64,000 bases of DNA from Owenia fusiformis (GCA_903813345.2 CAIIXF020000004.1:5663525-5727524); one strand, 5' to 3'. Positions 25,401 to 40,400 are shown, numbered from the stretch's first letter. Translations and numbers: made by a program. Notes: a model not told the origin generated them from the letters alone.

Positions 25401-28400
25401 CTATCTGAAGATACACCCGAATATGAGGCCCCATAAAGGAGAGGTCCATTTCTTTGACACGATGATTAACCATAACAAACCAATCAATTGGGACCATCAA
25501 TTCAAACTGTACCTCAATGAACTTCCGAAAGCGTACACCAATGAGATTGTTATGAGAAGACGCCATCATATTTTGAGAAGGCTGATCCATATGATATGTA
25601 TAAAATGAACCCTGCATTGAAGTTGATTTTATTAGTTTGTGACCCTGTAAGGAGAACAATGTCTGCATTTTTGCATTATTTAGAAAAGAATCGATATCCA
25701 GTAAACACAACATTTTCATAAAAATGGAAGTATTAATGAATCGTCTGAACTCATACAGCGAGGTGTATATGATATATCCTTACAAAAATATCAAAAATAT
25801 TTTCCCTCAGATCAATTACTCATTTTGGAGAACACATTTTTAATGGAACATCCAACTCGAGCAATGCAAGAAATTGAAAAATTCCTCAAATTAGAGCATT
25901 TTTATACAGACATTTTTCTTGAATGAAAAAACTGGATATTTCTGTATTAACAACAATGATGACGGAAAAACAGGTTGTCAAAATAAAGAAAAATACAAAA
26001 CTCATCCTAAGATAAGTGGAGAAAATATTTTTAAACTTAAACAATATTTTCAAAGGAGTAATATCAATTTCATGAAGCTATCAGGAAAGTTTATGCAATC
26101 TCTCCAATATTTCTAACTACTTTACATCTCTTGTACTTTGTGTTGTCTTCTGCAGAAAACATGTTGCATTATGGGTAAGTGCTCAAAGGAGTAATAATTT
26201 GATGAAGCTATCAGGAAAGTTTATGCAATCTCTCCAGTATTTTTAAGAACTTTACATTTTACATCACTCATACTGTGTGTTGTCTTCTGCAGAAAAAATG
26301 TTGCATTATGGGTAAATGCTTACATACATGTAGAAACAGTTCACCAATGGCGATATTTAGCATTTACATGACAATCTCAGGGTTTGTTTCATTGAAAAAA
26401 AAATCAGCAATGAAAAACTTTAATGCTTTTGTAATTTGACCCTAAATTCGATTAAATAAGATGGTTGCCTATTGTTCCTTAAAGTATTTTATTAGTAAAA
26501 AGGGAAATAAATGATAACGCTATTTTTTGAAATTGTTATGTACATGTTTATCAAAACCAGGTGAAGCACCCTCTTTGTTCAACTCACCAAATAGCCAAGC
26601 CATGAAGAAGACCTCCAGCAAAAGGTATCCCTTGGCATCAACTATATCTCCAGCCACGATTGCGATGACAGCTAAACCTAAGTTCTGTATAGCCTGCATT
26701 CTAAAAGAATTAATATTACAAATCCTCTAGATGTCATTCATCATTTTTTAATATCAGGTTATGTTTACTTAGGTTAAAAACACACATAAGGGAGGAGGGT
26801 AAAATCAGTTTTTTTAATCCTGTTTTCAATTCAGTTTGTTCATTCATTGTCTGCTATATAGTATTTTTACTATTTCTCTGTCACTATAAAAGCTGCAATT
26901 GACTAGTAACAGGCCTGTAGCCAAGGGGGGGGGGGGGGGGGGGGGGGGTTCAAAATCATGCAGTTTTTAATAAAATTCTTTTACAGTGATTCTTGACCAA
27001 AGTTGTCAAATGTGAAGCCCCATGGAATTTTTTGAAAAGTAAATCCCCCTGGAAAAAGTGGGCTAAGGGCCTGAGTGAGTGTTTTAGAGTGTATGTGCTA
27101 CTTCAGTAATGTGATCCTAATGCAAGTCTATTGCCTAATAAAGTAAAAACCTGTTAGCTCGAACACCTGTGTTAGCGGAACTCTTCAGTCCCAAAACCAC
27201 TTGACTTAATGCTTGATGAACCTCTTTAAGTGGAACACCTCCCAAGTGGAACACTTTAGAGGTACCAAAGGTATTCCAAAAATACAGGTTTCATTGTATT
27301 AAGATTATTATTATTATAAGAGAAAAGTGACTTTATAACTAACTTACATTCCATATGCAGTACCAAGTTGGTGTTCAGGTACTATGAAAGCCACCATTGG
27401 CCACAGTGCACTTGCTAATATAGAGTAGGCCACTCCCATTGTTACCTGAAAATATGAATTATACACAATTATTCAGGTACTATGAAAGCCACCATTGGCC
27501 ACAGTGCACTTGCTAATATAGAGTAGGCCACTCCCATTGTGACCTGAAAATATGAATTATATGCAATTATTCAGGTACTATGAAAACCACCATTGGCCAC
27601 AGTGCACTTGCTAATATAGAGTAGGCCACTCCCATTGTAACCTGAAAATATGAATTATATGCAATTATTCAGGTACTATGAAAGCCACCATTGGCCACAA
27701 TGTACTTGCTAATATAGAGTAGGCCACTCCCATTGTGACCTGAAAATATGAATTATATGCAATTATTCAGGTACTATGAAAGCCACCATTGGCCACAATG
27801 CACTTGCTAATATAGAGTATGCCACTCCCATTGTAACCTGAAAATATGAATTATATGCAATTATTCAGGTTTGCTAATATAGAGTAGGCCACTCCCATTG
27901 TTACCTGAAAATATGAATTATATGCAATTATTCAGGTACTATGGAAGCCACCATTGGCCACAATGCACTTGCTAGTATAGAGTAGGCCACTCCCATTGTG
28001 ACCTGAAAATATGAATTATATGCAATTATTCAGGTACTATGAAAGCCACCATTGGCCAGAGTGCACTTGCTAATATAGAGTAGGCCACTCCCATTGTAAC
28101 CTGAAAATATGAATTATATGCAATTATTCAGGTACTATGAAAGCCACCATTGGCCACAATGCACTTGCTAATATAGAGTAGGCCACTCCCATTGTAACCT
28201 GAAAATATGAATTATACACAATTATTCAGGTACTATGAAAGCCACCATTGGCCAGAGTGCACTTGCTAATATAGAGTAGGCCACTCCCATTGTAACCTGA
28301 AAATATGAATTATACACAATTATTCAGGTACTATGAAAGCCACCATTGGCCACAATGCACTTGCTAATATAGAGTAGGCCACTCCCATTGTGACCTGAAA

Positions 28401-31400
28401 ATATGAATTATATGCAATTATTCAGGTACTATGAAAGCCACCATTGGCCACAATGCACTTGCTAATATAGAGTAGGCCACTCCCATTGTGACCTGAAAAT
28501 ATGAATTATATGCAATTATTCAGGTACTATGAAAGCCACCATTGGCCACAATGCACTTGCTAATATAGAGTAGGCCACTCCCATTGTGACCTGAAAATAT
28601 GAATTATATGCAATTATTCAGGTACTATGAAAGCCACCATTGGCCACAGTGCACTTGCTAATATAGAGTAGGCCACTCCCATTGTGACCTGAAAATATGA
28701 ATTATATGCAATTATTCAGGTACTATGAAAGCCACCATTGGCCAGAGTGCACTTGCTAATATAGAGTAGGCCACTCCCATTGTAACCTGAAAATATGAAT
28801 TATATGCAATTATTCAGGTACTATGAAAGCCACCATTGGCCACAGTGCACTTGCTAATATAGAGTAGGCCACTCCCATTGTGACCTGAAAATATGAATTA
28901 TATGCAATTATTCAGGTACTATGAAAGCCACCATTGGCCACAATGCACTTGCTAATATAGAGTAGGCCACTCCCATTGTGACCTGAAAATATGAATTATA
29001 TGCAATTATTCAGGTACTATGAAAGCCACCATTGGCCACAATGCACTTGCTAATATAGAGTAGGCCACTCCCATTGTGACCTGAAAATATGAATTATACA
29101 CAATTATTCAGGTACTATGAAAGCCACCATTGGCCACAATGCACTTGCTAATATAGAGTAGGCCACTCCCATTGTAACCTGAAAATATGAATTATATGCA
29201 ATTATTCAGGTACTATGAAAGCCACCATTGGCCACAATGTACTTGCTAATATAGAGTAGGCCACTCCCATTGTGACCTGAAAATATGAATTATATGCAAT
29301 TATTCAGGTACTATGAAAGCCACCATTGGCCACAATGCACTTGCTAATATAGAGTATGCCACTCCCATTGTGACCTGAAAATATGAATTATACACAATTA
29401 TTCAGGTACTATGAAAGCCACCATTGGCCACAATGCACTTGCTAATATAGAGTAGGCCACTCCCATTGTTACCTGAAAATATGAATTATACACAATTATT
29501 CAGGTACTATGAAAGCCACCATTGGCCACAATGCATAAGGGTTATGTACTGGGAGGTTTTGGATATGGGGTTTATCCAGAGGGAGATATATAAGTTATTT
29601 ACTGGGAGGGATTGAATATGGGTTTTATTCCGAGGGACAATATGATATTGACCGAAGGGTGATATGATATTGACCGAGGGAGCGCAGCGACCGAGTGTCA
29701 ATATCATATTGCCCAAGGTCAATATCATATTTTCCGAGGAATGAAACCCATATTCAATCCCGACCAGAAATAACCTATTTATTCCATAATACACCCCTCT
29801 AAAATGCTACATTTGGATAATGCAAATAACCGGGAAAAAATAATCGGGAAACCGTTAATAGGCTAAAATGCTCCAATACGATTTTCATCCCGGGGACAAT
29901 ACGATTTTTTCATGTAATACGCTCCAATACGATTTTTTTCCCGGGGACAATACGATTTTTTCATGTAATACGATTCAATACGATTTTTATTCCTTCATAT
30001 TTCCCTGGGAAAACAGTAGTATTATGGAATAAATGCATATCTTACTGAGGGACCGTAGGGACCGAAGGTAGATGTGCATATCTCACGAGGGATGAACCCA
30101 ATATCCAAACCGACCGTACATAACTGCTTTATCCTATACCAAGTAGAGTTTTCAGGGGCATATGGCCATTTCAATAGTACAAGGTGTAAAAATAAACAAA
30201 TCATTAATAAGCTAAGTCATTTTATTTATATTATAAAAAAAAAAAAAAAAAATTGAAAAAATGCGAAAAAAAATTTGAAAAAAAAATTTGAAAAAAATTT
30301 TGAATAAAAAAATTGAAAAAAAAATTTTGAAAAAAAAATTTGAAAAAAGATATTGAAAGATTTTTAAATGTGACGTGAAATTACCGGAAGCGGGAAGATA
30401 TGCACCGAAGCGGGAGATATGGCGGGAGATATGGAGGTTCTGGATATGGAAACCTCAAAATCAGGATACAGGATATATCTTACCAACTTATCACCCTAAA
30501 ACTCTACTTGGCATTGGATAAACTTGCTTATATAGAGAAGGCCACTCCCATTGTAACCTCAAAATATGAGTTATATACAATTATTCAGGTACTATGAAAG
30601 CCACCATTGGCCACAATGCACTTGCTAATATAGAGTAGGCCACTCCCATTGTGACCTGAAAATATGAATACAATGCAATTATAGATATATCCTTGTCTAT
30701 CAAAGTTTTATCAAGACTCCTTTAATGGCAATTTGAAGTCTGAAGTAGTTTATATAGAGAATCTATAGAGGTCTATACAAAAGTAAGGATATTTTAGTGC
30801 GTAGAATTAAGAACGTGGCAAAAAAAAGATTAGGCATTAACTTAAATATATCACCATCTGGTTGCAATAACAAACAAAAATCACCAACACTGAATTGTTG
30901 TCCAAAAAAGTGGTCACAATGCAAAAAATGGTGGTGAGATAAAGATGAAACGGGAACTGATCAATGATTTTGTTTTATATTATATTTAGTTAATGAATTC
31001 CCGCAAATTGAAAGAATGTAAATTACCCTTAGCTCTTGTCCAGTGTACTTACCATAGGCACATATGGATTAATAAATCTTTTTTATATCCCATTCGGCTA
31101 ATGAATTGTCTCAAACTGGGATAGAGTACAGTGGGTGCTTTTCAAAGTGTACTCACCATAGGCACATATGGATTGATGAATGTAAAAGCCATACAAGCGT
31201 GGCACCCTGCAGTTGTCACCACGCCAACAATAACCCAGAAAATATTTAAACCCGTCTTGTCAACTAATAATCCACAAATCGGTGATACTACTGCAGACAG
31301 AATGTAAACAATACTGAAATTAGAAATAATGTGTTTACAGTTAATTCATAAATAAACAAGCATATGTTGCATTGCGACACAGACTTTGAATATACTGTCA

Positions 31401-34400
31401 TTGGAATTCAAAATGTATTTGTGTATTGTTCTTTATATTCTTTTGAAAAGAACTTAATCTAAAATGAGTGGAATAGATTGAATGGGTTAGATTGAATACA
31501 ATTTTAGAATCAATGTTACATTACTGCAGATAGCTATCAATTAACAATTTCAATCAATCAACAATGTTTTACTATACAGGTTACAGTATTTAGATAATAG
31601 ACGTCATTAAACTATGATACATTTCACTCCTAAGAATGTTCAAAATGAAATGACTCACCTATTAACAGCCCCTGCTGCTCCTGGCTCCATACCAAACTTT
31701 GACTCAAAAAACACCCTGGAAAAACAAGGTATAATAAGTCAAGAAATGCCTAAATACTCCGAGGCCGAGGCACCAGTAGTAATGAATATATTCTAGAGAG
31801 CTAGGAGATATACAGTAAAGCCTGTCTAAGTGGAACACCTTTGGTACCTCTAAAAATGTTCCATTTGGGATGTGTATAAAAGTTCATTTAACTCTGAAAA
31901 GTGTTCCAACAACAGAGGTGCTTCACTTCTTCTAGAGGTGTTCAACTTAACAGGTTTCACTGTAATTCAAACCTTACCTTCTTTCCAACTCTCTGCCAAT
32001 TTATTTTATCTTTTATCATAGTAGTTGAAATAATAAAACCAGTCCACTAAACAATAATAAATAGTCAATAAAACACCTTTTATAAGACAGTAAAACCTGA
32101 CTACATGGAACACCTTTGGTATCTTATGTGTTCCACTTAGGAGTTGTTCCACTTTATAGAGGTTCATTTAACATTAGGTCAGTTGGTCAAGGGACTCTCA
32201 AAAGTGTTCCACTAAGTTATGAATTTGTAAATCAATTGTTGTAACCATGGATATAATGACATCCCAGTTAGGGAACAATGGACTTTATCAATTCCTAATT
32301 ACTTTAAGAAGTTTCTGTTAATGGCCCCATGGTTTTATAAAATGGACGCCTTTGATGAAATGTCAACTTTGATGCAGTACTAGTCTCTATGTAAATTTTA
32401 GAAATGAAGGACACTTACAATCCTAGTCCTATAAATGGGAAGACTGTTACATAGTAAGCCACACATATAACACAAATCAGCCAGAATGAAGCTGGAAAGT
32501 CTTTTACATCTGTTATCTTTATAACTTCACCTGCAATATGACAAACATCATTATGACATATAATTTACAAGTGCACAAAACACCATCCTCAAAAAAGTTG
32601 GAGACTAAAATGGATGGAAAAGTGGATGATTCCATTGGACAAAAAGTCAATTTTTCAAAACAAAGCAAAATTGCTGAATGCTAGTCGGGAATGAGAATGG
32701 ATGGAATAATGGGCATTATATGAGCCCACATTTATACAGGATTAATTCTATGTCAATGAAAGTATACCTGTTTTCCCAGCATCTCTGTTGAGTATCTTGG
32801 AAGCTCTTCTGTCTAAGTAGCCCAGACTCAGGGCACATATCAGTGATATAATACAGGTACCCACAGCTGAAAAACATGGGATAATATGTGAAAAAGTGTG
32901 ATAGTAATTATGTAAACATGTGATAAAATATGAAAGTGTCTAAGAACTTGTGATAAAATGTGAAAAGTTGTAAATAAATAATATGTGAAAACATGTGATA
33001 ATATGTGAAAAGTTGTGATAATACGTGAAAAGTTGTGATAGTTTATGAAAACATGTATATTTTTGAAAATATGGAATAACATCTGAAGAGTTGTAATAGC
33101 ATATTAAAGGGGGAACTTAAGACAAAAAAAAGATGAGTGGAACTTAGACTTACCCAGCATGAGTACAATTCCTAGGGTTGTATGACTTTGACCATGGCCA
33201 AAGGCAGTAGCTGCCCATCTATATACAGGCTGCATTATGTTCATATTCACTGTGCTGCCCTGTATTAAGACAGAATATTTGTAAATATATAATGTGAGGT
33301 TATATGGCCAAAGGCAGTAGCTGCCCATCTGTATACAGGCTGCATTATGTTCATATTCACTGTGCTGCCCTGCATTAAGACAGAATATTTGTAAATATAT
33401 AATGTGAGGTTATATGGCCAAAGGCAGTAGCTGCCCATCTGTATACAGGCTGCATTATGTTCATATTCACTGTGCTACCCTGTATTAAGACAGAATATAT
33501 GTAAATATATAATGTGAGGTTATATGGCCAAAAGCAGTAGCTGCCCATCTATATACAGGCTGCTTTATATTCATATTCACTGTGCTGCCCTGTATTAAGA
33601 CAGAATATATGTAAATATATAATGTGAGGTTATATGGCCAAAACCAGTAGCTGCCCATCTGTATACAGGCTGCTTTATATTCATATTCACTGTACTGCCC
33701 TGCATTAAGACAGAATATTTGTAAACATATAATGTGAGGTTATATGGCCAAAGGCAGTAGCTGCCCATCTATATACAGGCTGCATTATGTTCATATTCAC
33801 TGTACTGCCCTGTATTAAGACAGAATATTTGTAAACATATAATGTGAGGTTATATGGCCAAAGGCAGTAGCTGCCCATCTATATACAGGCTGCATTATGT
33901 TCATGTTCACTGTGCTACCCTGTATTAAGACAGAATATTTGTTAACATATAATGTGAGGTTATATGGCCAAAGGCAGTAGCTGCCCATCTATATACAGGC
34001 TGCATTATGTTCATATTCACTGTACTGCCCTGCATTGAGACAGAATATTTGTAAATATATAATGTGAGGTTATATGGCCAAAGGCAGTAGCTGCCCATCT
34101 GTATACAGGCTGCATTATGTTCATATTCACTGTGCTACCCTGTATTAAGACAGAATATTTGTTAACATATAATGTGAGGTTATATGGCCAAAGGCAGTAG
34201 CTGCCCATCTATATACAGGCTGCATTATGTTCATATTCACTGTACTGCCCTGTATTAAGACAGAATATTTGTAAATATATAATGTGAGGTTATATGGCCA
34301 AAGGCAGTAGCTGCCCATCTATACAGGCTGCATTATGTTCATATTCACTGTACTGCCCTGTATTAAGACAGAATATTTGTAAATATATAATGTGAGGTTA

Positions 34401-37400
34401 TATGGCCAAAGGCAGTAGCTGCCCATCTGTATACAGGCTGCATTATGTTCATATTCACTGTGCTACCCTGTATTAAGACAGAATATATGTAAATATATAA
34501 TGTGAGGATATATGGCCAAAGGCATTAGCTGCCCATCTATATACAGGCTGCATTATGTTCATATTCACAGTACTGCCCTGTATTAAGACAGAATATTTGT
34601 AAATATATAATGTGAGGCTATATGGTCAAAGGCATTAGCTGCCCATCTATATACAGGCTGCATTATGTTCATATTCACAGTACTGCCCTGTATTAAGACA
34701 GAATATTTGTAAATATATAATGTGAGGTTATATGGCCAAAAGCAGTAGCTGCCCATCTATATACACGCTGCATTATGTTCATATTCACTGTACTGCCCTG
34801 CATTAATACAGAATATTTGTAAATATATAATGCGAGGTTATATGGCCAAAGGCAGTAGCTGCCCATCTATATACAGGCTGCATTATATTCATATTCACTG
34901 TACTGCCCTGCATTAATACAGAATATATGTAAATATATAATGTGAGGTCATATGGCCAAAGGCAGTAGCTGCCCATCTATATACAGGCTGCATTATGTTC
35001 ATATTCACTGTGCTGCCCTGTATTAAGACAGAATATTTGTAAATATATAATGTGAGGTTATATGGCCAAAGCAGTAGCTGCCCATCTATATACCAGGCTG
35101 CATTATGTTCATATTCACAGTACTGCCCTGTATTAAGACAGAATATATGTAAATATATAATGTGAGGCTATATGGCCAAAGGCATTAGCTGCCCATCTAT
35201 ATACAGGCTGCATTATGTTCATATTCACAGTACTGCCCTGTATTAAGACAGAATATTTGTAAATATATAATGTGAGGTTATATGGCCAAAAGCAGTAGCT
35301 GCCCATCTATATAAAGGCTGCATTATATTCATATTCACTGTACTGCCCTACATTAAGATAAAATATATAGGGGTTATGCACTGGGAGGTTTTGGATACAG
35401 GGAATATCCCAAGGGATATACAATATATCTTCCCTCGGTCCCTTCGGTCCCTCGGGAAGATGTATTGTATATCCCAAGGGATATTCCATGTATCCAAACC
35501 GACCGTGCATAACTGGTGTATCTCATACTTGAGTGGGTTTAGGGTAGATATAACCCTTTCCACCTTTTTCAAATGACAAGATATTTATATTTAACATTTT
35601 TGTAATATTCTTTTTGTTCAATACAATGAAATTGTAACATTTAAACTTAAAAAAATTAAATTTTAAAATTAAAAAATTAAAACTAATGATATTTAAACTT
35701 TTGAAAAATCCCCGGGAGCGGGATGGATAAATTATATCTGCCCGCATTTGGCCTGGAGCGGGACATATACAATATATCCTGCCCGCTCCTCAGATACAAT
35801 ATATATTCCCGGGTGATATCTACCCCAAACCCACTCAAGTATGATATACTTGTAAATATATAATGTGAGGTTATATGGCCAAAAGCAGTAGCTGCCCATC
35901 TATATACAGGCTGCATTATATTCATATTCACTGTGCTTCCCTGCATTGAGACAGAATATTTGTAAATATATAATGTGAGGTTATATGGCCAAAGGCAGTA
36001 GCTGCCCATCTATATACAGGCTGCATTATGTTCATATTCACTGTACTGCCCTGTATTAAGACAGAATATTTGTAAATATATAATGTGAGGTTATATGGCC
36101 AAAGGCAGTAGCTGCCCATCTATATACAGGCTGCATTATATTCATATTCACTGTACTGCCCTGCATTAAGACAGAATATTTGTAAATATATAATGTGAGG
36201 TTATATGGCCAAAGCAGTAGCTGCCCATCTATATACCAGGCTGCATTATATTCATATTCACTGTACTGCCCTGCATTAAGACAGAATATATGTAAATATA
36301 TAATGTGAGGTTATATGGCCAAAGGCAGTAGCTGCCCATCTATATACAGGCTGCATTATGTTCATATTCACAGTACTGCCCTGTATTAAGACAGAATATT
36401 TGTAAATATATAATGTGAGGTTATATGGCCAAAGGCAGTAGCTGCCCATCTATATACAGGCTGCATTATGTTCATATTCACTGTGCTGCCCTGTATTAAG
36501 ACAGAATATTTGTAAATATATAATGTGAGGTTATATGGCCAAAAGCAGTAGCTGCCCATCTATATACAGGCTGCATTATGTTCATATTCACTGTGCTGCC
36601 CTGCATTGAGACAGAATATTTGTAAATATATAATGTGAGGTTATATGGCCAAAGGCAGTAGCTGCCCATCTATATACAGGCTGCATTATGTTCATATTCA
36701 CAGTACTGCCCTGTATTAAGACAGAATATTTGTAAATATATAATGTGAGGTTATATGGCCAAAGGCAGTAGCTGCCCATCTATATACAGGCTGCATTATG
36801 TTCATATTCACTGTGCTGCCCTGTATTAAGACAGAATATTTGTAAATATATAATGTGAGGTTATATGGCCAAAAGCAGTAGCTGCCCATCTATATACAGG
36901 CTGCATTATGTTCATATTCACTGTGCTGCCCTGTATTAATACAGAATATTTGTTATTATGTAATCTATCCACTCTAAAAAATAATTACTTTAGTTTGTAT
37001 TATCTTTGTATTCACATGTAATTTAATTACTAGGTCAGGTAATTGTTTTTGTCCCAAAGGGTTTTTCATTTTTGTAATTATATTACTAGCATAGTATTAT
37101 TTTGACTGAATTACTATATTGAGTAATTAAAAAATTACTTGCATTATGAATAATTATACTTATTAAGTAATTATTTTACTCTATTCTATAAGTAATTGTT
37201 TTGTTCCAAAGGGTATTTTATATTTGAGGATAACATAACTAAGTAATTATATTACTTAAGTATTGAAATTACCTAATTAGAAATTGAATAATTTGATCAC
37301 GACTTTTTTCTTTTTTTTAACTTGGCTAGGATTTATTTACATATTATCAAGAGAATTCTTTTGTTCTCAAGTTTCCACATGTCCATGATTACATGCAGCA

Positions 37401-40400
37401 CTTTGAACTAATTGTAACCTTACTTTTGGGGACCAGACCTAATAGTTAACTGAATACCACAAAATGGAGTTTGTCTTATTAGGTTAATATCAAATAGAGT
37501 TAGCATTAATTAATTGTATGTTAATCAGCTTCACATAAAATTGACATAGTTCTTTGCAAATTTATAAATTTATAATTTTGTTACAGTTTCTTTTAATAAA
37601 GAATTAAATCTTGATTTTAAAAATATTAAAAAACATGATATCAAACTACATTAAGTAATTTAATTACTATTTTAAAAATTTAGAATACTAAGTATTAGAA
37701 TTACTCAGTATAATCTTATCATTTTATTGCAGTAATTAAACATATTAATTCATTAACATTGCTATTGCTATATAGTAATTCAAATATCAAAAGATTACTT
37801 AGTAACGTATTTCCAATTTAATGCAATTAAACTTAGTAATTCCTTTACATTGCTGGTATTATCATATTTCTATAAAGTAATTCAAATATTAAAAAGATTA
37901 CTCAGTAATGTATTTTGAATTTAGTGCAATTAAACATTTATTTGGTACCATTTATTTACATTGCTAGTATTATAATATTTCAATATAGTACATAATTTGA
38001 ATGTTAAAAGAATTACTAAATAATGTATTTTCAATTAAATGCTATTAAACATAGTAATTCATTTACATTGCTAGTATTACTATTAATGAAATGTTAAAAT
38101 GCAAATGGGGAATAAAATTACCTAGTAATATTATTACTATATATGCAAATAAAACAAAAACAGAAACAATTTATTTACAAATAAAGTATTACAATTACTA
38201 AAGTAAGTAATTCACACAAATAAACAATTACTAAGTAATATGATTACATTTTAGGTGACACAAGTAATTTATAAATTACTTAGTAATCAATCAAATTACT
38301 TCAGCTAGCTGTCAAGTAATATTTTTTTAGAGTGTCTATATTGATATAAACATGGGTTTATCAAAAGGGATCTCATTATCAAGATTTACCACCTGGTAAA
38401 TCATTGCCAAAGATTACAAAAGTGCAACAAATTGTTACAAATGCCAACTGCTAACCACTGAGTTTTGAGGGTCAATGGTGGATGTAACGATATGTTATTT
38501 TTTCTTGTATTGGTGTTGATATGAAAACAGTATATGGGACAATGATTTAAAAAATCAATAAACTCGATTCGAATTTAAATCAAGGAGTTAGATTTTTAGG
38601 GTCAACAAACATAATTACTTACAACACGAGAGAAACTAAGCTGTAATCCAAACACCATGTTAAGTTCACGATCTTTGAACCAAGCTACAGCATATGTGTT
38701 TTGAGCAACTGCCAAAGATTCCCCGCCAATTCTACAAATATAAACACCATGTTGAGGTCAGTCTTTGAACCATGTTATGGGCAACTGTAAAAAATCCCCA
38801 CCTATACCAATAATAAAAACAAAAACACCATGTTGAGTTCAGAGTCTTTGACAAACTGCGGCATAATTGTTCTGAGCATATAAAAATATATATCTTAGTT
38901 TAAAGTTTGGTTTCAACCAAACAGAGGGTGCTAAGGAACCATATATTCATACATTAACAGAGGTCAATCTTTGGGTAGTCAATATCCAGCAGCTCATGCC
39001 TATAGCCAGCTTTTGCCAAGGGGGGGGGGGGTCTCAAAGAATTTTAGGGGGTTCACATTTGACAACTTTGACCCAAAATTAACTGAAAAATACTCAGAAT
39101 GGTGAAAACTGTATGCATTTGAAGAATTTTTGGAACAGGGGAGGCGCAATGCTAGAATCTCCCTCCCCCTCTGGCTACCAGCATGAGCTGTCTGGAGTTC
39201 ATGGCAAACATAAGCCATAATCAAGAATATAATTATTTTCAATCATTGCCAGATTATTTTTTCAGAATATACAGAAAAATAACATGGTAATTTGTGAAGT
39301 AAATAATTGGCATCTAATTCTGCAACAAGAGATCATAGATAGAGTGTGATTTCCTCTTTTAAGATAAGGGTTAAACATGGACTCACCCAAATACAAATCT
39401 TCCAGCATCCATTAGTGGTATACTATTAATGAAGGCACCAAGGGCAAACAGGACCTGTAAATGAGAGAGATATGGAATATATATATTTCGAAAGATAAAT
39501 GAAGGAAAAATGAAAAGGTGGTGAGAGGTGAAGAAAAAATCAAATGCCTGATTAGCAGGAATAGCTGTGCTTGGTTGGTGATCTCAACTATCTGAACCTT
39601 TTTGCATGCCTTTTAAAAGATTTTCTTTCTACATGTATCTGATTCCATGCACATTATGGTTTTCAAAAAGTGTTATTCTCTGCCTTCTACACCTGATTTA
39701 TATGTGATTCCTAGACTGAATATTCTGACTGGATAATGTACTGTAGGCTAATAAGATAATCAAAATCAGGGCTGCCACAACGTTTTCGAATCAACATTTT
39801 TTGAATTTGCTAAAAATCTCTCCCCTGACCATTGGCAATACTGAATACTTAAAAACATGTAAATAAATCAAGTTCTTCAGAAAGGTAAGTTTACCTGTCC
39901 AACTGTAACAAATGCACTAAAAATGATTGCTCCCCATCTAATGCCAAACACTCTGTCAATGAGAAATCCTCCAAAGAAACACAGGATGACATTTGGCCAG
40001 GAATACCAAGCATAGAAGTTCATGAATGTTTCTGTAGAGATTGACAGGTCCCTCAGCATTATGTCCTGCATAGCGGCTGGGTTGTCATAGCAGAAGTAAC
40101 TCCCTGAAAGAAAAAAATACGCAAGTCTGCAGAGGTGGATCCAGGATTACAGGGTAGGGGTGGATCTAGGATTATAGGTTAGGGGTGCACCTTGCATTGA
40201 ATTGAAGGGCTATTAGATCCAATGGAACTCGGATAAATTTTCCGATTCCGAAAAATAAAAAAAAAGATCGGACCCACCAAATATTTATCTGGATCAATCA
40301 TCCAAGATTTACAAGAATCCTAAAAGATAAAATTTACTGTGATTGTGATGAATTCCAGAATCGTACACATTCACATTGGCCAGGTTGGGTCGGCACCCTG

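Noticed and set aside
25017-25719. Minus-strand open frames opposite the sulfotransferase copy
   Set aside because: They are antisense shadows of the sulfotransferase sequence, which has clear family motifs on the plus strand.
17810-29535. CRISPR-like array
   Set aside because: The repeats are contiguous with no unique spacers, and the genome is eukaryotic.
33104-36779. Several 63-108-aa minus-strand frames repeating GSTVNMNIMQPVYRWAATAFGH
   Set aside because: These are the copied MFSD1 exon 5 edge read through the intronic part of each unit, not separate genes.
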